In this document: positions 1 through 6,051 of the stretch, in pieces
Numbering within the stretch: position 1 is the first letter of the stretch
Layout: each line of letters begins with the position of its first letter
Origin: Candidatus Sumerlaeota bacterium
Lineage (GTDB): Bacteria; Sumerlaeota; Sumerlaeia; MVZB01; JAJFLK01
DNA: 6,064 nt
Direction: 5' to 3'
NCBI GenBank assembly: GCA_021772735.1
Contig: JAJFLK010000182.1
Span: forward strand, 1 to 6,064
Program-made: the position numbers and the translations under genes
Notes under the pieces: model-generated
Told to the model about the DNA's origin: nothing
Database searches by the model: none
Seen by the model: the letters and a program-made list of their open reading frames with translations, nothing else

Positions 1-560
1 GCCCGTCGATTTGCGGATCGCGCGACCAGGTCCATGATCGCGAGGACTTCCCCGCCGGCCTCGACGCCGAGCTCTTCGGCGAGGTCTGCGCCTAGCACGA
101 TCTCGTTCGGCGCGAGGTCCAAAGAGATCGCCTCGCCTCCGTTACTTGACAAGGGAAAAAGGTCTGCTGAATCATCGGGATCGACAGCGAAGATCAGGCC
201 CGCGACCAGCTCACTACGGCGGCCCACGCCGCCGGTCATGAGCGCCTGCTTGGAGACGACCGGCGCGGCGGCGCGAACGCCGGGCAGTTGCCCGACCGCG
301 TCGAGAATTCCGGCCAGGCGATCATCCGTCTGCGGGATCTCACCGCCATCGCGCGCCTGAACCTTGACGTGCGGATAGATCTCGATGACCTTGCCGAAAA
401 GTTCCTTCTCTGCGCCGTCCATGACCCCGATGACGATGATCAACGCGGCCACGCCGACCGCGACGCCCGATAGGGCAACAAGCGTGATCGCGCGCACCAG
501 TGCCCGGCGCTCGGCGTTGAACATGTATCGGCTGCTGAGAAATCGTTCGATGTATGGCAT
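1..560 (-). CDS. LolC/LolE-family lipoprotein-release ABC permease, second copy, C-terminus cut off by the window
   Basis: This is the N-terminal 186 codons of an inner-membrane permease of the LolC/LolE (FtsX/MacB-like) family. Such permeases, together with the ATPase LolD, extract lipoproteins from the inner membrane for delivery to the outer membrane. The frame is open from ATG 560 to the left edge, and an in-frame TAG six codons upstream excludes an earlier start. Residues 1-20 (MPYIERFLSSRYMFNAERRA) form the cytoplasmic N-terminus, residues about 21-47 the first membrane helix (VGVAALIIVIGVMDG), and the rest begins the large periplasmic domain. It is clearly a paralogue of the complete permease just upstream: 36 of the first 67 residues are identical, including YPHxK after the helix. 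The gap of 59 bases to that gene and the shared direction indicate one operon. No good Shine-Dalgarno precedes the ATG. The other membrane helices lie outside the window. Which copy is LolC and which LolE cannot be decided from sequence. Confidence 0.9.
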   Translation of the reverse strand, partial: MPYIERFLSSRYMFNAERRALVRAITLVALSGVAVGVAALIIVIGVMDGAEKELFGKVIEIYPHVKVQARDGGEIPQTDDRLAGILDAVGQLPGVRAAAPVVSKQALMTGGVGRRSELVAGLIFAVDPDDSADLFPLSSNGGEAISLDLAPNEIVLGADLAEELGVEAGGEVLAIMDLVARSANRR

Positions 561-619
561 GGGCGTCGTTCTATTCTATGACTCGAAATCTGGGCGTTTT
601 CTTCGCGGATGGCCCGCCC

Positions 620-1855
620 TCACTCGTGCGCGAGGGCGCGGACGGGGTCCAAACGCGCGGCCTGCGTCGCGGGGAAAAGTCCCGCTACAAAACTGATCAG
701 AATCGAGGCGCCCGCGATCAATGCCACGGACACTGGTTTGATGACAACGGGAAGCTCCTCGATCATGAGCATCCCGGAGACGAGATTCGATTCCCGGACG
801 AACACGCAGCCCAACAAGCCGATGACAAGCCCGGCCGCCGTGCCGAGCAGGCCGATCGTCAGCCCGGAGTTCATGAACGTCCCGCGAATCATGCGCTCCG
901 ACGCGCCCAAAGACTTGAGCACGCCGATCTCGCGCGTCTTCTCGATGACCATCAAAATCAGAGTTCCGATGATATTGAAACTCGCGACGATGACGACGAG
1001 CAGAAGGATGACGAACAAGCCGATCTTTTCGAGCTTCAAGGCCTGGAAAAATTCTCCGTTATCTTCGGCCCAGGTCGTGATGCTGTAGCCCGGCCCGAGG
1101 GCGGCGGCGAGGCGCTCTTTGATGCGGCCCGGCTCGAAGGGCTCGTCGATTTTGACGTGAACGTAATCGACGCCGCTCGCCATGCCGAAAACCTTGCGCG
1201 CGGTATCGGTCGAGACGAACGCGCTGACCTGATCGAACTCAAAGAGGCCGGTCTGATAGACACCGATCACGTTCAGCTTGCGCCGGCGCGGCATGCGGCC
1301 GTTCGGCGTGCGGGCCAGGATCCCGGTCGTGACCGTCACCGGCGGTTCATAGCTCCGGCCCGCAGCATCCATATGAATCTCAAGTGGCATAAAAAGCTGC
1401 GGGCTCAGCAGAACCTGCTTGGGGCCTAGCCGGATCGTCGTGCCGCCCCGGCCCGGAATATCGTAGAGCTGCCCATGCCCCAATTCATCGACGCCGATCA
1501 GGCGCCCCGGCACGCGGCCTCCCGATCGATCGTCCCCGGTGGAGAATAGAACCTGCTTGTTGACGACGCCCTCGGCCAGTGCGACTCCGTCGAATGTATG
1601 CAGAGTCTCAAGAACGCCCTCGGGCTCGGCGAGCCCCCGGCCTTCGGAGTCCGTAATCTTGAGATGCGGATAGACTTCGATGATGCGCGAGATGATCTGC
1701 CGGTCGATGCCGTCGATAACGCCAGTGACGATAATCAAGGCGGCGACGCCGACCGTCACGCCGAAGATTGAGATGAACGTGATGACCGAGACAAGCGCCT
1801 TCTTTTCGAGATTGAAAAGATGGCGACGGCTGATGAATCGCTCGAAATAGCCCAT
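620..1855 (-). CDS. LolC/LolE-family lipoprotein-releasing ABC transporter permease
   Basis: This is a complete 411-residue inner-membrane permease, the usual length for the LolC/LolE family. It is inferred to work with a LolD ATPase in releasing outer-membrane-bound lipoproteins. The topology is the family's four helices: one at about 22-46, a periplasmic domain at about 50-270, then helices at about 277-304, 331-355 and 374-395. Family hallmarks are KTREIGVLKSLGAS (306-319) in the cytoplasmic loop after helix 2, ELPV (367-370) before the last helix, and FPATQAARLDPVRAL (394-408) at the C-terminus. The periplasmic part holds the typical RKLNVIGVYQTGLFEFD (192-208). The ATG lies 6 bases after the lysS stop, with GGAG 10 bases upstream inside the lysS end, so translation is probably coupled. 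MacB-type exporters share the fold, but the C-terminal permease without a fused ATPase and the matching paralogue next door favour Lol. Confidence 0.93.
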   Translation of the reverse strand: MGYFERFISRRHLFNLEKKALVSVITFISIFGVTVGVAALIIVTGVIDGIDRQIISRIIEVYPHLKITDSEGRGLAEPEGVLETLHTFDGVALAEGVVNKQVLFSTGDDRSGGRVPGRLIGVDELGHGQLYDIPGRGGTTIRLGPKQVLLSPQLFMPLEIHMDAAGRSYEPPVTVTTGILARTPNGRMPRRRKLNVIGVYQTGLFEFDQVSAFVSTDTARKVFGMASGVDYVHVKIDEPFEPGRIKERLAAALGPGYSITTWAEDNGEFFQALKLEKIGLFVILLLVVIVASFNIIGTLILMVIEKTREIGVLKSLGASERMIRGTFMNSGLTIGLLGTAAGLVIGLLGCVFVRESNLVSGMLMIEELPVVIKPVSVALIAGASILISFVAGLFPATQAARLDPVRALAHE

Positions 1856-1861
1856 CGGCGA

Positions 1862-3538
1862 TCAGCTCCGGTCGGTCGAACCCTTCGCGGGCCTCATCAG
1901 TGGGAATAGAATGACGTCGCGAATCGAAAGGCTGTCGGTCAGGAGCATCACGAACCGGTCGATGCCGATGCCGAGGCCGCTGGCCGGCGGCATGCCGTAT
2001 TGGAGCGCGGTGACGTAATCGTGATCGACTTCTTTCATCGCTTCGGCGTCACCCCGCTCGCCGCGGCGGACCTGATCCTCGAACCGGGCGAGCTGCTCGT
2101 CCGGATCGTTGAGCTCGCTGTATGCGTTGGCCAGCTCGAAGCCGCAGCAGAACAGCTCGAACCTCTCGGCGATGGCCGGGTCGGCTTGCGAAGACTTCGT
2201 CAGCGGACAAAGACTCTTGGGATAATCCATGACGAATGTCGGCTGGACGATCCCGGGTTCGGCCAGTTCCTCGAAGAGGTGCATGAGCGCCTCGTCTGCG
2301 GAATCGGCGGCTTTAACTGCGTCAGCAAGGCTCTTGGCCTCGGGGCGCTCGGCTTCAATTTTCTCGATCGCAGGGATGCAAAGGTCAATAACAGAGCCGA
2401 GCGAATCCAAGCCCCACGCGAGGCCGTGCTCGGCGCCAAGCCCAAGTTCGGCCGCGACGAGATCCAGAATTGGGGCTCGCACGAACGGCTCTGCGAGATC
2501 GACTTCGTTGCCCTGATACTTGATCTCGGTCGTCCCGAGGACGTCGAGCGCGGTTTTGCGGAAAAGCTCCTCGACGAGCGTCATCGTATCCGTGTAATCC
2601 CAATACGCCGTATAGAGTTCGAGCATCGTGAACTCAGGGTTATGGCGCGTCGAGATGCCCTCGTTGCGAAAATTGCGGTTGATCTCATAGACGCGCTCGA
2701 ACCCGCCGACGGTCAGGCGCTTCAAGAAAAGCTCCGGGGCGATCCGCAGATAGAGATCGAGGTCCAGCGCGTTGTGATGCGTCTCGAAGGGCCGCGCCGC
2801 CGCGCCGCCATAGATGAGCTGCATCATCGGCGTCTCGACTTCCATGTATCCGCGCGCGTCGAGCTGACTGCGCAACGATGAGATGATCGCGCTGCGCTGG
2901 CGGAAAGTATCGCGCACCTCGGGATTGGCGATCAGATCGACATAGCGCTGGCGGTAGCGTTGCTCGACGTCTTTGAGCCCATGCCACTTCTCGGGAAGCG
3001 GGCGCATGGCCTTGGTCAGAAGTGTGAGCCGATCGGCCTGGATCGTGAGCTCGCCCTTGCGGGTCACAAAGATCGGACCTTCGATGCCGACAATGTCGCC
3101 GACATCGAGCATCTTCTTGAACAGCTCGAAGCCGGCGGCGTCCGTCACATCGCGCTTGACGTAGGCCTGGAATCGCCCGCTCTCGTCGATGAACGTCAGG
3201 AATCCGGCCTTGCCCATCGGACGACGCAGGATGACGCGCCCGGCCATGCGGACGATTTGGGCCGGTTCGGGGGATTCGCTGGTCTCGGCGGAGTCGGTGT
3301 CTTCGGCAGGCTTGACGAGCGAGGCCTCGTTCGCGCGGACCTGGGCTGAGGAGTGCGTCGGGTCGAACCGTTGGGCATAGAGATTGATGCCCGCCTCGCG
3401 CATGCGATCGGCCTTCTCTCGTCGATCACGCAGAATGCGGCCTTCATCAACAGGGGCTTCGGCGGGCGCCTCGGCCGGTGCCGCGCCCTTCGTATCGCTC
3501 GTTGTGGCACCCGTTTTTTCAGTCGTCGTGTCGCTCAT
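1862..3538 (-). CDS. lysS: Lysyl-tRNA synthetase, class II
   Basis: This cytoplasmic enzyme attaches lysine to tRNA-Lys using ATP. With the start at ATG 3538 it has 558 residues, longer than the usual 490-510. An Ala/Pro/Glu/Thr-rich tail (2-31) precedes the conserved start (GRILRDRREKADRMREAG, 33-50). The OB-fold anticodon-binding domain follows (about 94-175, with VRMAGRVILRRPMGKAGFLTF). The class II catalytic core then shows motif 1 near 228-240 (ARGYMEVETPMMQ), motif 2 at 290-304 (FRNEGISTRHNPEFT) and motif 3 at 521-533 (GLGIGIDRFVMLL). The lysine-pocket region reads ELFCCGFELANAYSELNDP (461-479). A Glu/Ala-rich stretch at about 385-415 is an extra insertion. An upstream in-frame GTG at 3595 would add 19 residues with no family character, so ATG 3538 is preferred although its ribosome site is weak. 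It heads the operon with the two permeases. Confidence 0.97.
   Translation of the reverse strand: MSDTTTEKTGATTSDTKGAAPAEAPAEAPVDEGRILRDRREKADRMREAGINLYAQRFDPTHSSAQVRANEASLVKPAEDTDSAETSESPEPAQIVRMAGRVILRRPMGKAGFLTFIDESGRFQAYVKRDVTDAAGFELFKKMLDVGDIVGIEGPIFVTRKGELTIQADRLTLLTKAMRPLPEKWHGLKDVEQRYRQRYVDLIANPEVRDTFRQRSAIISSLRSQLDARGYMEVETPMMQLIYGGAAARPFETHHNALDLDLYLRIAPELFLKRLTVGGFERVYEINRNFRNEGISTRHNPEFTMLELYTAYWDYTDTMTLVEELFRKTALDVLGTTEIKYQGNEVDLAEPFVRAPILDLVAAELGLGAEHGLAWGLDSLGSVIDLCIPAIEKIEAERPEAKSLADAVKAADSADEALMHLFEELAEPGIVQPTFVMDYPKSLCPLTKSSQADPAIAERFELFCCGFELANAYSELNDPDEQLARFEDQVRRGERGDAEAMKEVDHDYVTALQYGMPPASGLGIGIDRFVMLLTDSLSIRDVILFPLMRPAKGSTDRS
1866..1869 (-). promoter_or_regulatory. Ribosome binding site of the first permease, inside the lysS end
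   Basis: GGAG on the minus strand lies 10 bases before the permease ATG at 1855 and within the last codons of lysS. The ribosome site overlapping the upstream gene, with only 6 bases between stop and start, suggests coupled translation of the synthetase and the permease. Confidence 0.6.
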
Positions 3539-3703
3539 GAATCCGCTCTGTGGGAAAGAAAGTTCTGGGGACCCGCGCGCAAGCTCGGCAAACACCCCGC
3601 GCCCCCCTAAACTTCGAGAGCATATCGGGGATGCCGGGGACAGTCACTTGTTTTCAACGAACACGACGATTCCGCCCACGGATCTCAAGAACATCTCCAC
3701 GAA
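3539..3703 (-). other. Intergenic region between the secreted repeat protein and lysS
   Basis: These 165 bases separate the secreted-protein stop (3704) from the preferred lysS start (3538). I see no convincing open frame beyond the possible 19-codon lysS extension from GTG 3595, and no hairpin followed by a T-run that would end the upstream transcript. The region holds a weak candidate promoter (3619-3647) and a GGGGACAGTCAC-type sequence (3636-3655), described separately. Without a clear terminator, read-through from the secreted-protein unit into lysS is possible. Confidence 0.6.
3619..3647 (-). promoter_or_regulatory. Candidate promoter for the lysS-permease operon
   Basis: On the minus strand a -35-like GTGACT (3642-3647; 4 of 6 consensus) and a -10-like TATGCT (3619-3624; 4 of 6) are separated by 17 bases. 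Transcription would start near 3612, leaving a leader of about 75 bases before ATG 3538. A start so close to GTG 3595 also argues mildly against that upstream start codon. The match is weak, and the same bases form part of a possible repeat, so this is only a candidate. Confidence 0.3.
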
Positions 3704-5506
3704 TCACTTCGCTCCCGAGGACGATCTGCGGCTCTCCGAGGCGCGCGAGACCTTGGCGGGGCCGAATCGCGCGTTGAGTTCCTCGTCGCTCACCACAGTT
3801 TGATACGAATCGTGGCCCCGCCTCCTGGCATGAACGATGAAGTGAACGGCGTATTCGCCTTGCCCGCCGCCCAGCTCGCCGATCTCGATGCGCCGGGTCG
3901 AAACCGACGCGATCGCCACGCCGAGCGAATCGAGCGAGGCCGGCGTCAGTTGGACGGTCACCGAGCCGCGCACGGCGAGGGCGGAGAAATGCTCGGGCAG
4001 ATCGATCACGCCGCGACCGGCCGAGAGGCGGACGCGACCCCGGTGATAGATCCCGACTTCTGGGCCTTCCAGGCTGGTGTAATTGATGCGAAAACCGGGG
4101 CGTGTCGGATGATCGACGATGAACGATTTCACATCGCCGAAGACCTCGCCCTGACCCGCCGCGTTGACGAAGATCCCCGCCCGCGAGACTCCGGTCGAAT
4201 CGCCGACGACGACCGCGCCGTTGCTCGGACGATTTGCGACGGTCGTCATCAGAATATTGGACGACCCATTGGCGCCGAACAGCTCGAAAAGCCCCGCGCC
4301 AACCGAGCCGACGAGCATCTCACCCTGGGGATTGCCCGCCTCATCATAGACTTGCACAAGGCCGCGATCCGGAGACGTCGTAAAGCTGCCGAGCGCGACA
4401 TTGGGTTGCCCGTTGGGGCCAAAAATCTGTGCCACGCCTGAATCATCGGTATCGACGAACAGATCCACCTGGCGATCGCCCTCGTTGTCGTTCACGCCGA
4501 AGGCGCCGAAATCGTTGTCGAGCCCAACGGTCGTCGCCTCAAGGTTGAGATTTCCGTTGGGTCCGCGCAGCACGAGGTCGCCCCAATCCCCCTCCGTGTT
4601 GATCGTGACCTTTTCGCCTGCGTCGGGACCGAAGAGGCGCAGGGCTCCGGTGTCGGTCTCCGAATTTAGTGTCGCCTGAATGTTGCCGGTTTCTCCACGC
4701 AAGTTGATCTCGCCCCAATCGCCCGCCGTGGTCGCCGTGACGTTGTCTCCGCCCGAGGGGCCGCGCAGGTTGAGCAAACCTCTATTGGATGGCGTGCCGA
4801 GCGTGGCTTTGATGCCGCCATTGGCCGATCGCAGGTTGATCTCTCCGCCCGAATCCGGTTGCAGTCCGATGAACGCGCGCCCTCCGCCCAGATCGTCGAA
4901 GACCGTGATCTCGCCGAAATTCAGATTGCCCGGGTTCGCCCCGATGCGGGTGTTCACGCCTGCATTCGTGCCGACCGTATCGATCGTCTGGCGGCCGAGC
5001 TCGAGGAACTGAGTGCGTGGCGCGCCGCCCAACGCATCGGCGTTGGCCGCAAACGGGGCCGAAGTGATGCGTTGGCGGGGCGAATAAATCTCGTCGGCCT
5101 GAATCCCATCGGAAGGCTGATCGAGGTCGACGCCGATCTCCAGCCACAGATCATCGTTGGTCTCGAAGAGCGTGCCGAAGCCCGAAACTTCGACCGAGAA
5201 GAAACCCGAAGTCACGGCGACGCTCGGGAAGTTCACGCCAAACTGCGAAACCCCGCCCGCCGGGACGTCAAAGATCTGGACATCGACGAGATAAACGCCA
5301 TCTGCCAGGGGGCCGCCTCCGGCGTCCAGGACGGACCCGTCGTATGTAAAGATATCCGGGCCGGCGACTGCGGGCCGGGATGATGCGCTCAGCAACGCAA
5401 CAGCGATAATCATGCAGCTTATGGAGAAAGAAATTCGTCTCACGATTCGATACCTCGATTTTGGGCTCAGATTGATGATGGAAAAAAATCTAGATGGCGC
5501 ACTCAT
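3704..5506 (-). CDS. Large secreted beta-rich repeat protein with FTYxG N-terminal and SLEGPE-type C-terminal modules
   Basis: This exported or surface protein has 600 residues from ATG 5506, or 579 from GTG 5443. Its function is unknown. A signal peptide ends at AVA (residues 46-48, numbered from ATG 5506). Residues 52-160 form an N-terminal domain of the kind seen in many secreted proteins of environmental bacteria: FTYDGSVLDAGGGPLADGVY, then WLEIGV and SPRQRITSAPFAANADAL. Residues 199-451 are about eleven degenerate 22-25-residue repeats of the form GxIxLxGxxG, probably stacked beta strands. Residues 464-572 match a C-terminal module I know from such proteins (DHPTRP, SLEGPEVGIYHRG, DLPEHFSAL, VTVQLTP, GHDSYQ). 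The tail is basic and Ser-rich. There is no cysteine after the signal peptide, no lipobox and no catalytic signature. ATG 5506 overlaps the upstream stop as ATGA and has GGAG 9 bases before it. GTG 5443 has GAGG 9 bases before it and gives a compact 27-residue signal peptide. I cannot separate the two starts. Confidence 0.85.
   Translation of the reverse strand: MSAPSRFFSIINLSPKSRYRIVRRISFSISCMIIAVALLSASSRPAVAGPDIFTYDGSVLDAGGGPLADGVYLVDVQIFDVPAGGVSQFGVNFPSVAVTSGFFSVEVSGFGTLFETNDDLWLEIGVDLDQPSDGIQADEIYSPRQRITSAPFAANADALGGAPRTQFLELGRQTIDTVGTNAGVNTRIGANPGNLNFGEITVFDDLGGGRAFIGLQPDSGGEINLRSANGGIKATLGTPSNRGLLNLRGPSGGDNVTATTAGDWGEINLRGETGNIQATLNSETDTGALRLFGPDAGEKVTINTEGDWGDLVLRGPNGNLNLEATTVGLDNDFGAFGVNDNEGDRQVDLFVDTDDSGVAQIFGPNGQPNVALGSFTTSPDRGLVQVYDEAGNPQGEMLVGSVGAGLFELFGANGSSNILMTTVANRPSNGAVVVGDSTGVSRAGIFVNAAGQGEVFGDVKSFIVDHPTRPGFRINYTSLEGPEVGIYHRGRVRLSAGRGVIDLPEHFSALAVRGSVTVQLTPASLDSLGVAIASVSTRRIEIGELGGGQGEYAVHFIVHARRRGHDSYQTVVSDEELNARFGPAKVSRASESRRSSSGAK
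4154..4912 (-). repeat. Protein-level tandem repeats, about eleven units of 66-75 bases
   Basis: The repeats cover residues 199-451 of the secreted protein. Each unit starts with Gly and follows G-x-[ILV]-x-[LV]-x-[GD]-x-x-G, then a second strand and a short turn. Examples are the units starting at residues 221 (GEINLRSANGG), 243 (GLLNLRGPSGG), 265 (GEINLRGETGN), 287 (GALRLFGPDAG), 309 (GDLVLRGPNGN), 357 (GVAQIFGPNGQ), 382 (GLVQVYDEAGN), 405 (GLFELFGANGS) and 430 (GAVVVGDSTGV). Two adjacent units form a 44-residue higher-order repeat (243-286 and 287-330), each with GDWG in the middle. At the DNA level TCGCCCCAATC recurs exactly 132 bases apart (4578 and 4710). The pattern suggests a beta-solenoid or a tail-fibre-like stalk. 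Confidence 0.75.
5453..5456 (-). promoter_or_regulatory. Ribosome binding site for the alternative GTG start (5443) of the secreted repeat protein
   Basis: GAGG on the minus strand lies 9 bases before GTG 5443. Starting there gives MRRISFSISCMIIAVALL and cleavage after AVA, a standard 27-residue Sec signal peptide. It competes with the GGAG at 5516-5519, which serves ATG 5506. Confidence 0.45.
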
Positions 5507-5853
5507 TCATATTCGCTCCAGGCACGGGCGGCCGAACGGTTGATTCCTCTTGGGACGGATAGTCCGACGAGCGTCGTGCCGTTAGTTGCGGTTGAGGCGC
5601 CCGAAGCGCCCGGAGCAATGTGCCCGGCAAGGGTTTCGGCTGCGGTCGATTGCACCGTGCCTCCGGCCGAGGGGAAGCCCGAGTTTACGATCCGGTTGCC
5701 GCCGGCGCTGCTAATCCGTGCCCACGCGTCCCCGCCCGAAGCGACCGCCAGGACGACGGCCACCGCAGCGGCAAGCGCCAAAAGCATGCGACGTTTGCCG
5801 CGCGCTGCCGAGACGAACTGATATACTAAACCCGGTCTCATAAATCTTTTCAC
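5503..5853 (-). CDS. Small exported or membrane-anchored protein of unknown function
   Basis: This is a 116-residue protein that I do not recognise by name. It starts at GTG 5853 behind a very strong Shine-Dalgarno (AAGGAGAGG, 5 bases from the core AAGGAG to the start codon). The N-terminus is strongly basic (MKRFMRPG, then ARGKRR at 17-22). A hydrophobic segment follows (MLLALAAAVAVVLAVASG, 23-40), and a possible signal-peptidase site follows AWA at 43-45. The mature part is about 70 residues, rich in Gly, Ser, Ala and Thr, and lacks Cys. Its spacing of SAGGNRIVNSGFPSAGGTVQ (49-68) and LAGHIAPGASG loosely recalls the 'GGGxSSGGxxxLxGxIGQ' repeats of secreted proteins, though the match is not firm. 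GC-rich third positions through the mature part support real coding. The stop overlaps the next gene's ATG as ATGA, so the two probably act together or are at least co-expressed. Confidence 0.75.
   Translation of the reverse strand: MKRFMRPGLVYQFVSAARGKRRMLLALAAAVAVVLAVASGGDAWARISSAGGNRIVNSGFPSAGGTVQSTAAETLAGHIAPGASGASTATNGTTLVGLSVPRGINRSAARAWSEYE
5516..5519 (-). promoter_or_regulatory. Ribosome binding site for the upstream ATG start (5506) of the secreted repeat protein
   Basis: GGAG on the minus strand, inside the last codons of the small exported gene, lies 9 bases before ATG 5506. Together with the ATGA stop/start overlap it supports translational coupling. The alternative start at GTG 5443 has an equally good site. 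Confidence 0.45.
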
Positions 5854-5855
5854 GG

Positions 5856-5864
5856 CCTCTCCTT
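5856..5864 (-). promoter_or_regulatory. Strong ribosome binding site of the small exported protein
   Basis: AAGGAGAGG on the minus strand is the best Shine-Dalgarno match in the window and sits directly before GTG 5853. It fixes a GTG start for the gene over the internal ATG at 5841 and indicates efficient translation. Confidence 0.8.
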
Positions 5865-5952
5865 AATCACTCCCCGGTCACCGGAATGTCCTGGATCATG
5901 GTGCGGGATCAGACCCGCTTGTCATCCGAGCTGCGACAATTCATTTCATAAT

Positions 5953-5980
5953 CTTATATTGCCGTCCGCGCTAAAGCCAA
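5953..5980 (-). promoter_or_regulatory. Candidate promoter of the secreted-protein unit
   Basis: On the minus strand TTGGCT (5975-5980; 4 of 6 to the -35 consensus) and TATAAG (5953-5958; 5 of 6 to the -10 consensus) are 16 bases apart in the most AT-rich part of the region. Transcription would start near 5946 and give a leader of about 90 bases containing both inverted repeats. The assignment assumes a housekeeping sigma-70 type factor. Confidence 0.45.
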
Positions 5981-6051
5981 AGATTCGTCCGGCTCTCTCA
6001 CATCTGACTGACGCCTGCAGAGGGCGGCTTGTTCCATTCCAGGAAATAAAC

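Larger units (their letters stand above)
5854..6051. other. Leader or divergent regulatory region
   Basis: About 200 bases lie upstream of the small exported gene. An AT-rich patch at 5936-5960 contrasts with the surrounding GC-rich DNA and contains the promoter candidate. Two inverted repeats lie between it and the gene: GCGGG-6-CCCGC at 5903-5918, and CCGGT-1-ACCGG at 5874-5884, just before the ribosome site. The minus-strand frames entering from the right edge stay open for only 21-38 codons and lack the GC-rich third positions of the neighbours. I therefore do not call a gene tail here, though one cannot be excluded. Confidence 0.5.

Noticed and set aside
605..617. Hairpin GCGG-5-CCGC after the first permease as a terminator
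   Set aside because: The stem is only 4 base pairs and no T-run follows, and the paralogous permease continues 59 bases later in the same direction.
34..696. Overlapping plus-strand open frames at the left edge
   Set aside because: They lie opposite the truncated second permease, whose minus-strand frame is open to the edge and aligns with its paralogue.
554..1429. Long plus-strand open frame (291 codons) opposite the first permease
   Set aside because: It is rich in Asp, Arg and His with no domain pattern, and lies wholly antisense to a clearly recognisable permease. It is a by-product of GC-rich codon use.
2000..2881. Plus-strand open frame (293 codons) opposite lysS
   Set aside because: It is antisense to the catalytic core of lysS, which has all three class II motifs. 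The composition is typical of a shadow frame.
3539..3595. GTG 3595 as the lysS start
   Set aside because: The added 19 residues have no similarity to LysRS N-termini, and the candidate transcription start lies almost on top of it. ATG 3538 begins a typical N-terminus.
3800..4441. Plus-strand open frame (213 codons) opposite the secreted repeat protein
   Set aside because: It mirrors the repeats and the C-terminal module of the minus-strand gene, has no ribosome site of note and shows no recognisable domain.
5408..5443. Lipoprotein signal (Cys31) in the large secreted protein
   Set aside because: The residues before the Cys (SIS) do not make a lipobox, and the Cys lies before the hydrophobic core, whereas AVA gives a normal signal peptidase I site.
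5434..5446. Twin-arginine (Tat) signal from the VRRIS motif
   Set aside because: The residues after RR (ISFSI) fit the Tat consensus poorly and the hydrophobic core is typical of Sec.
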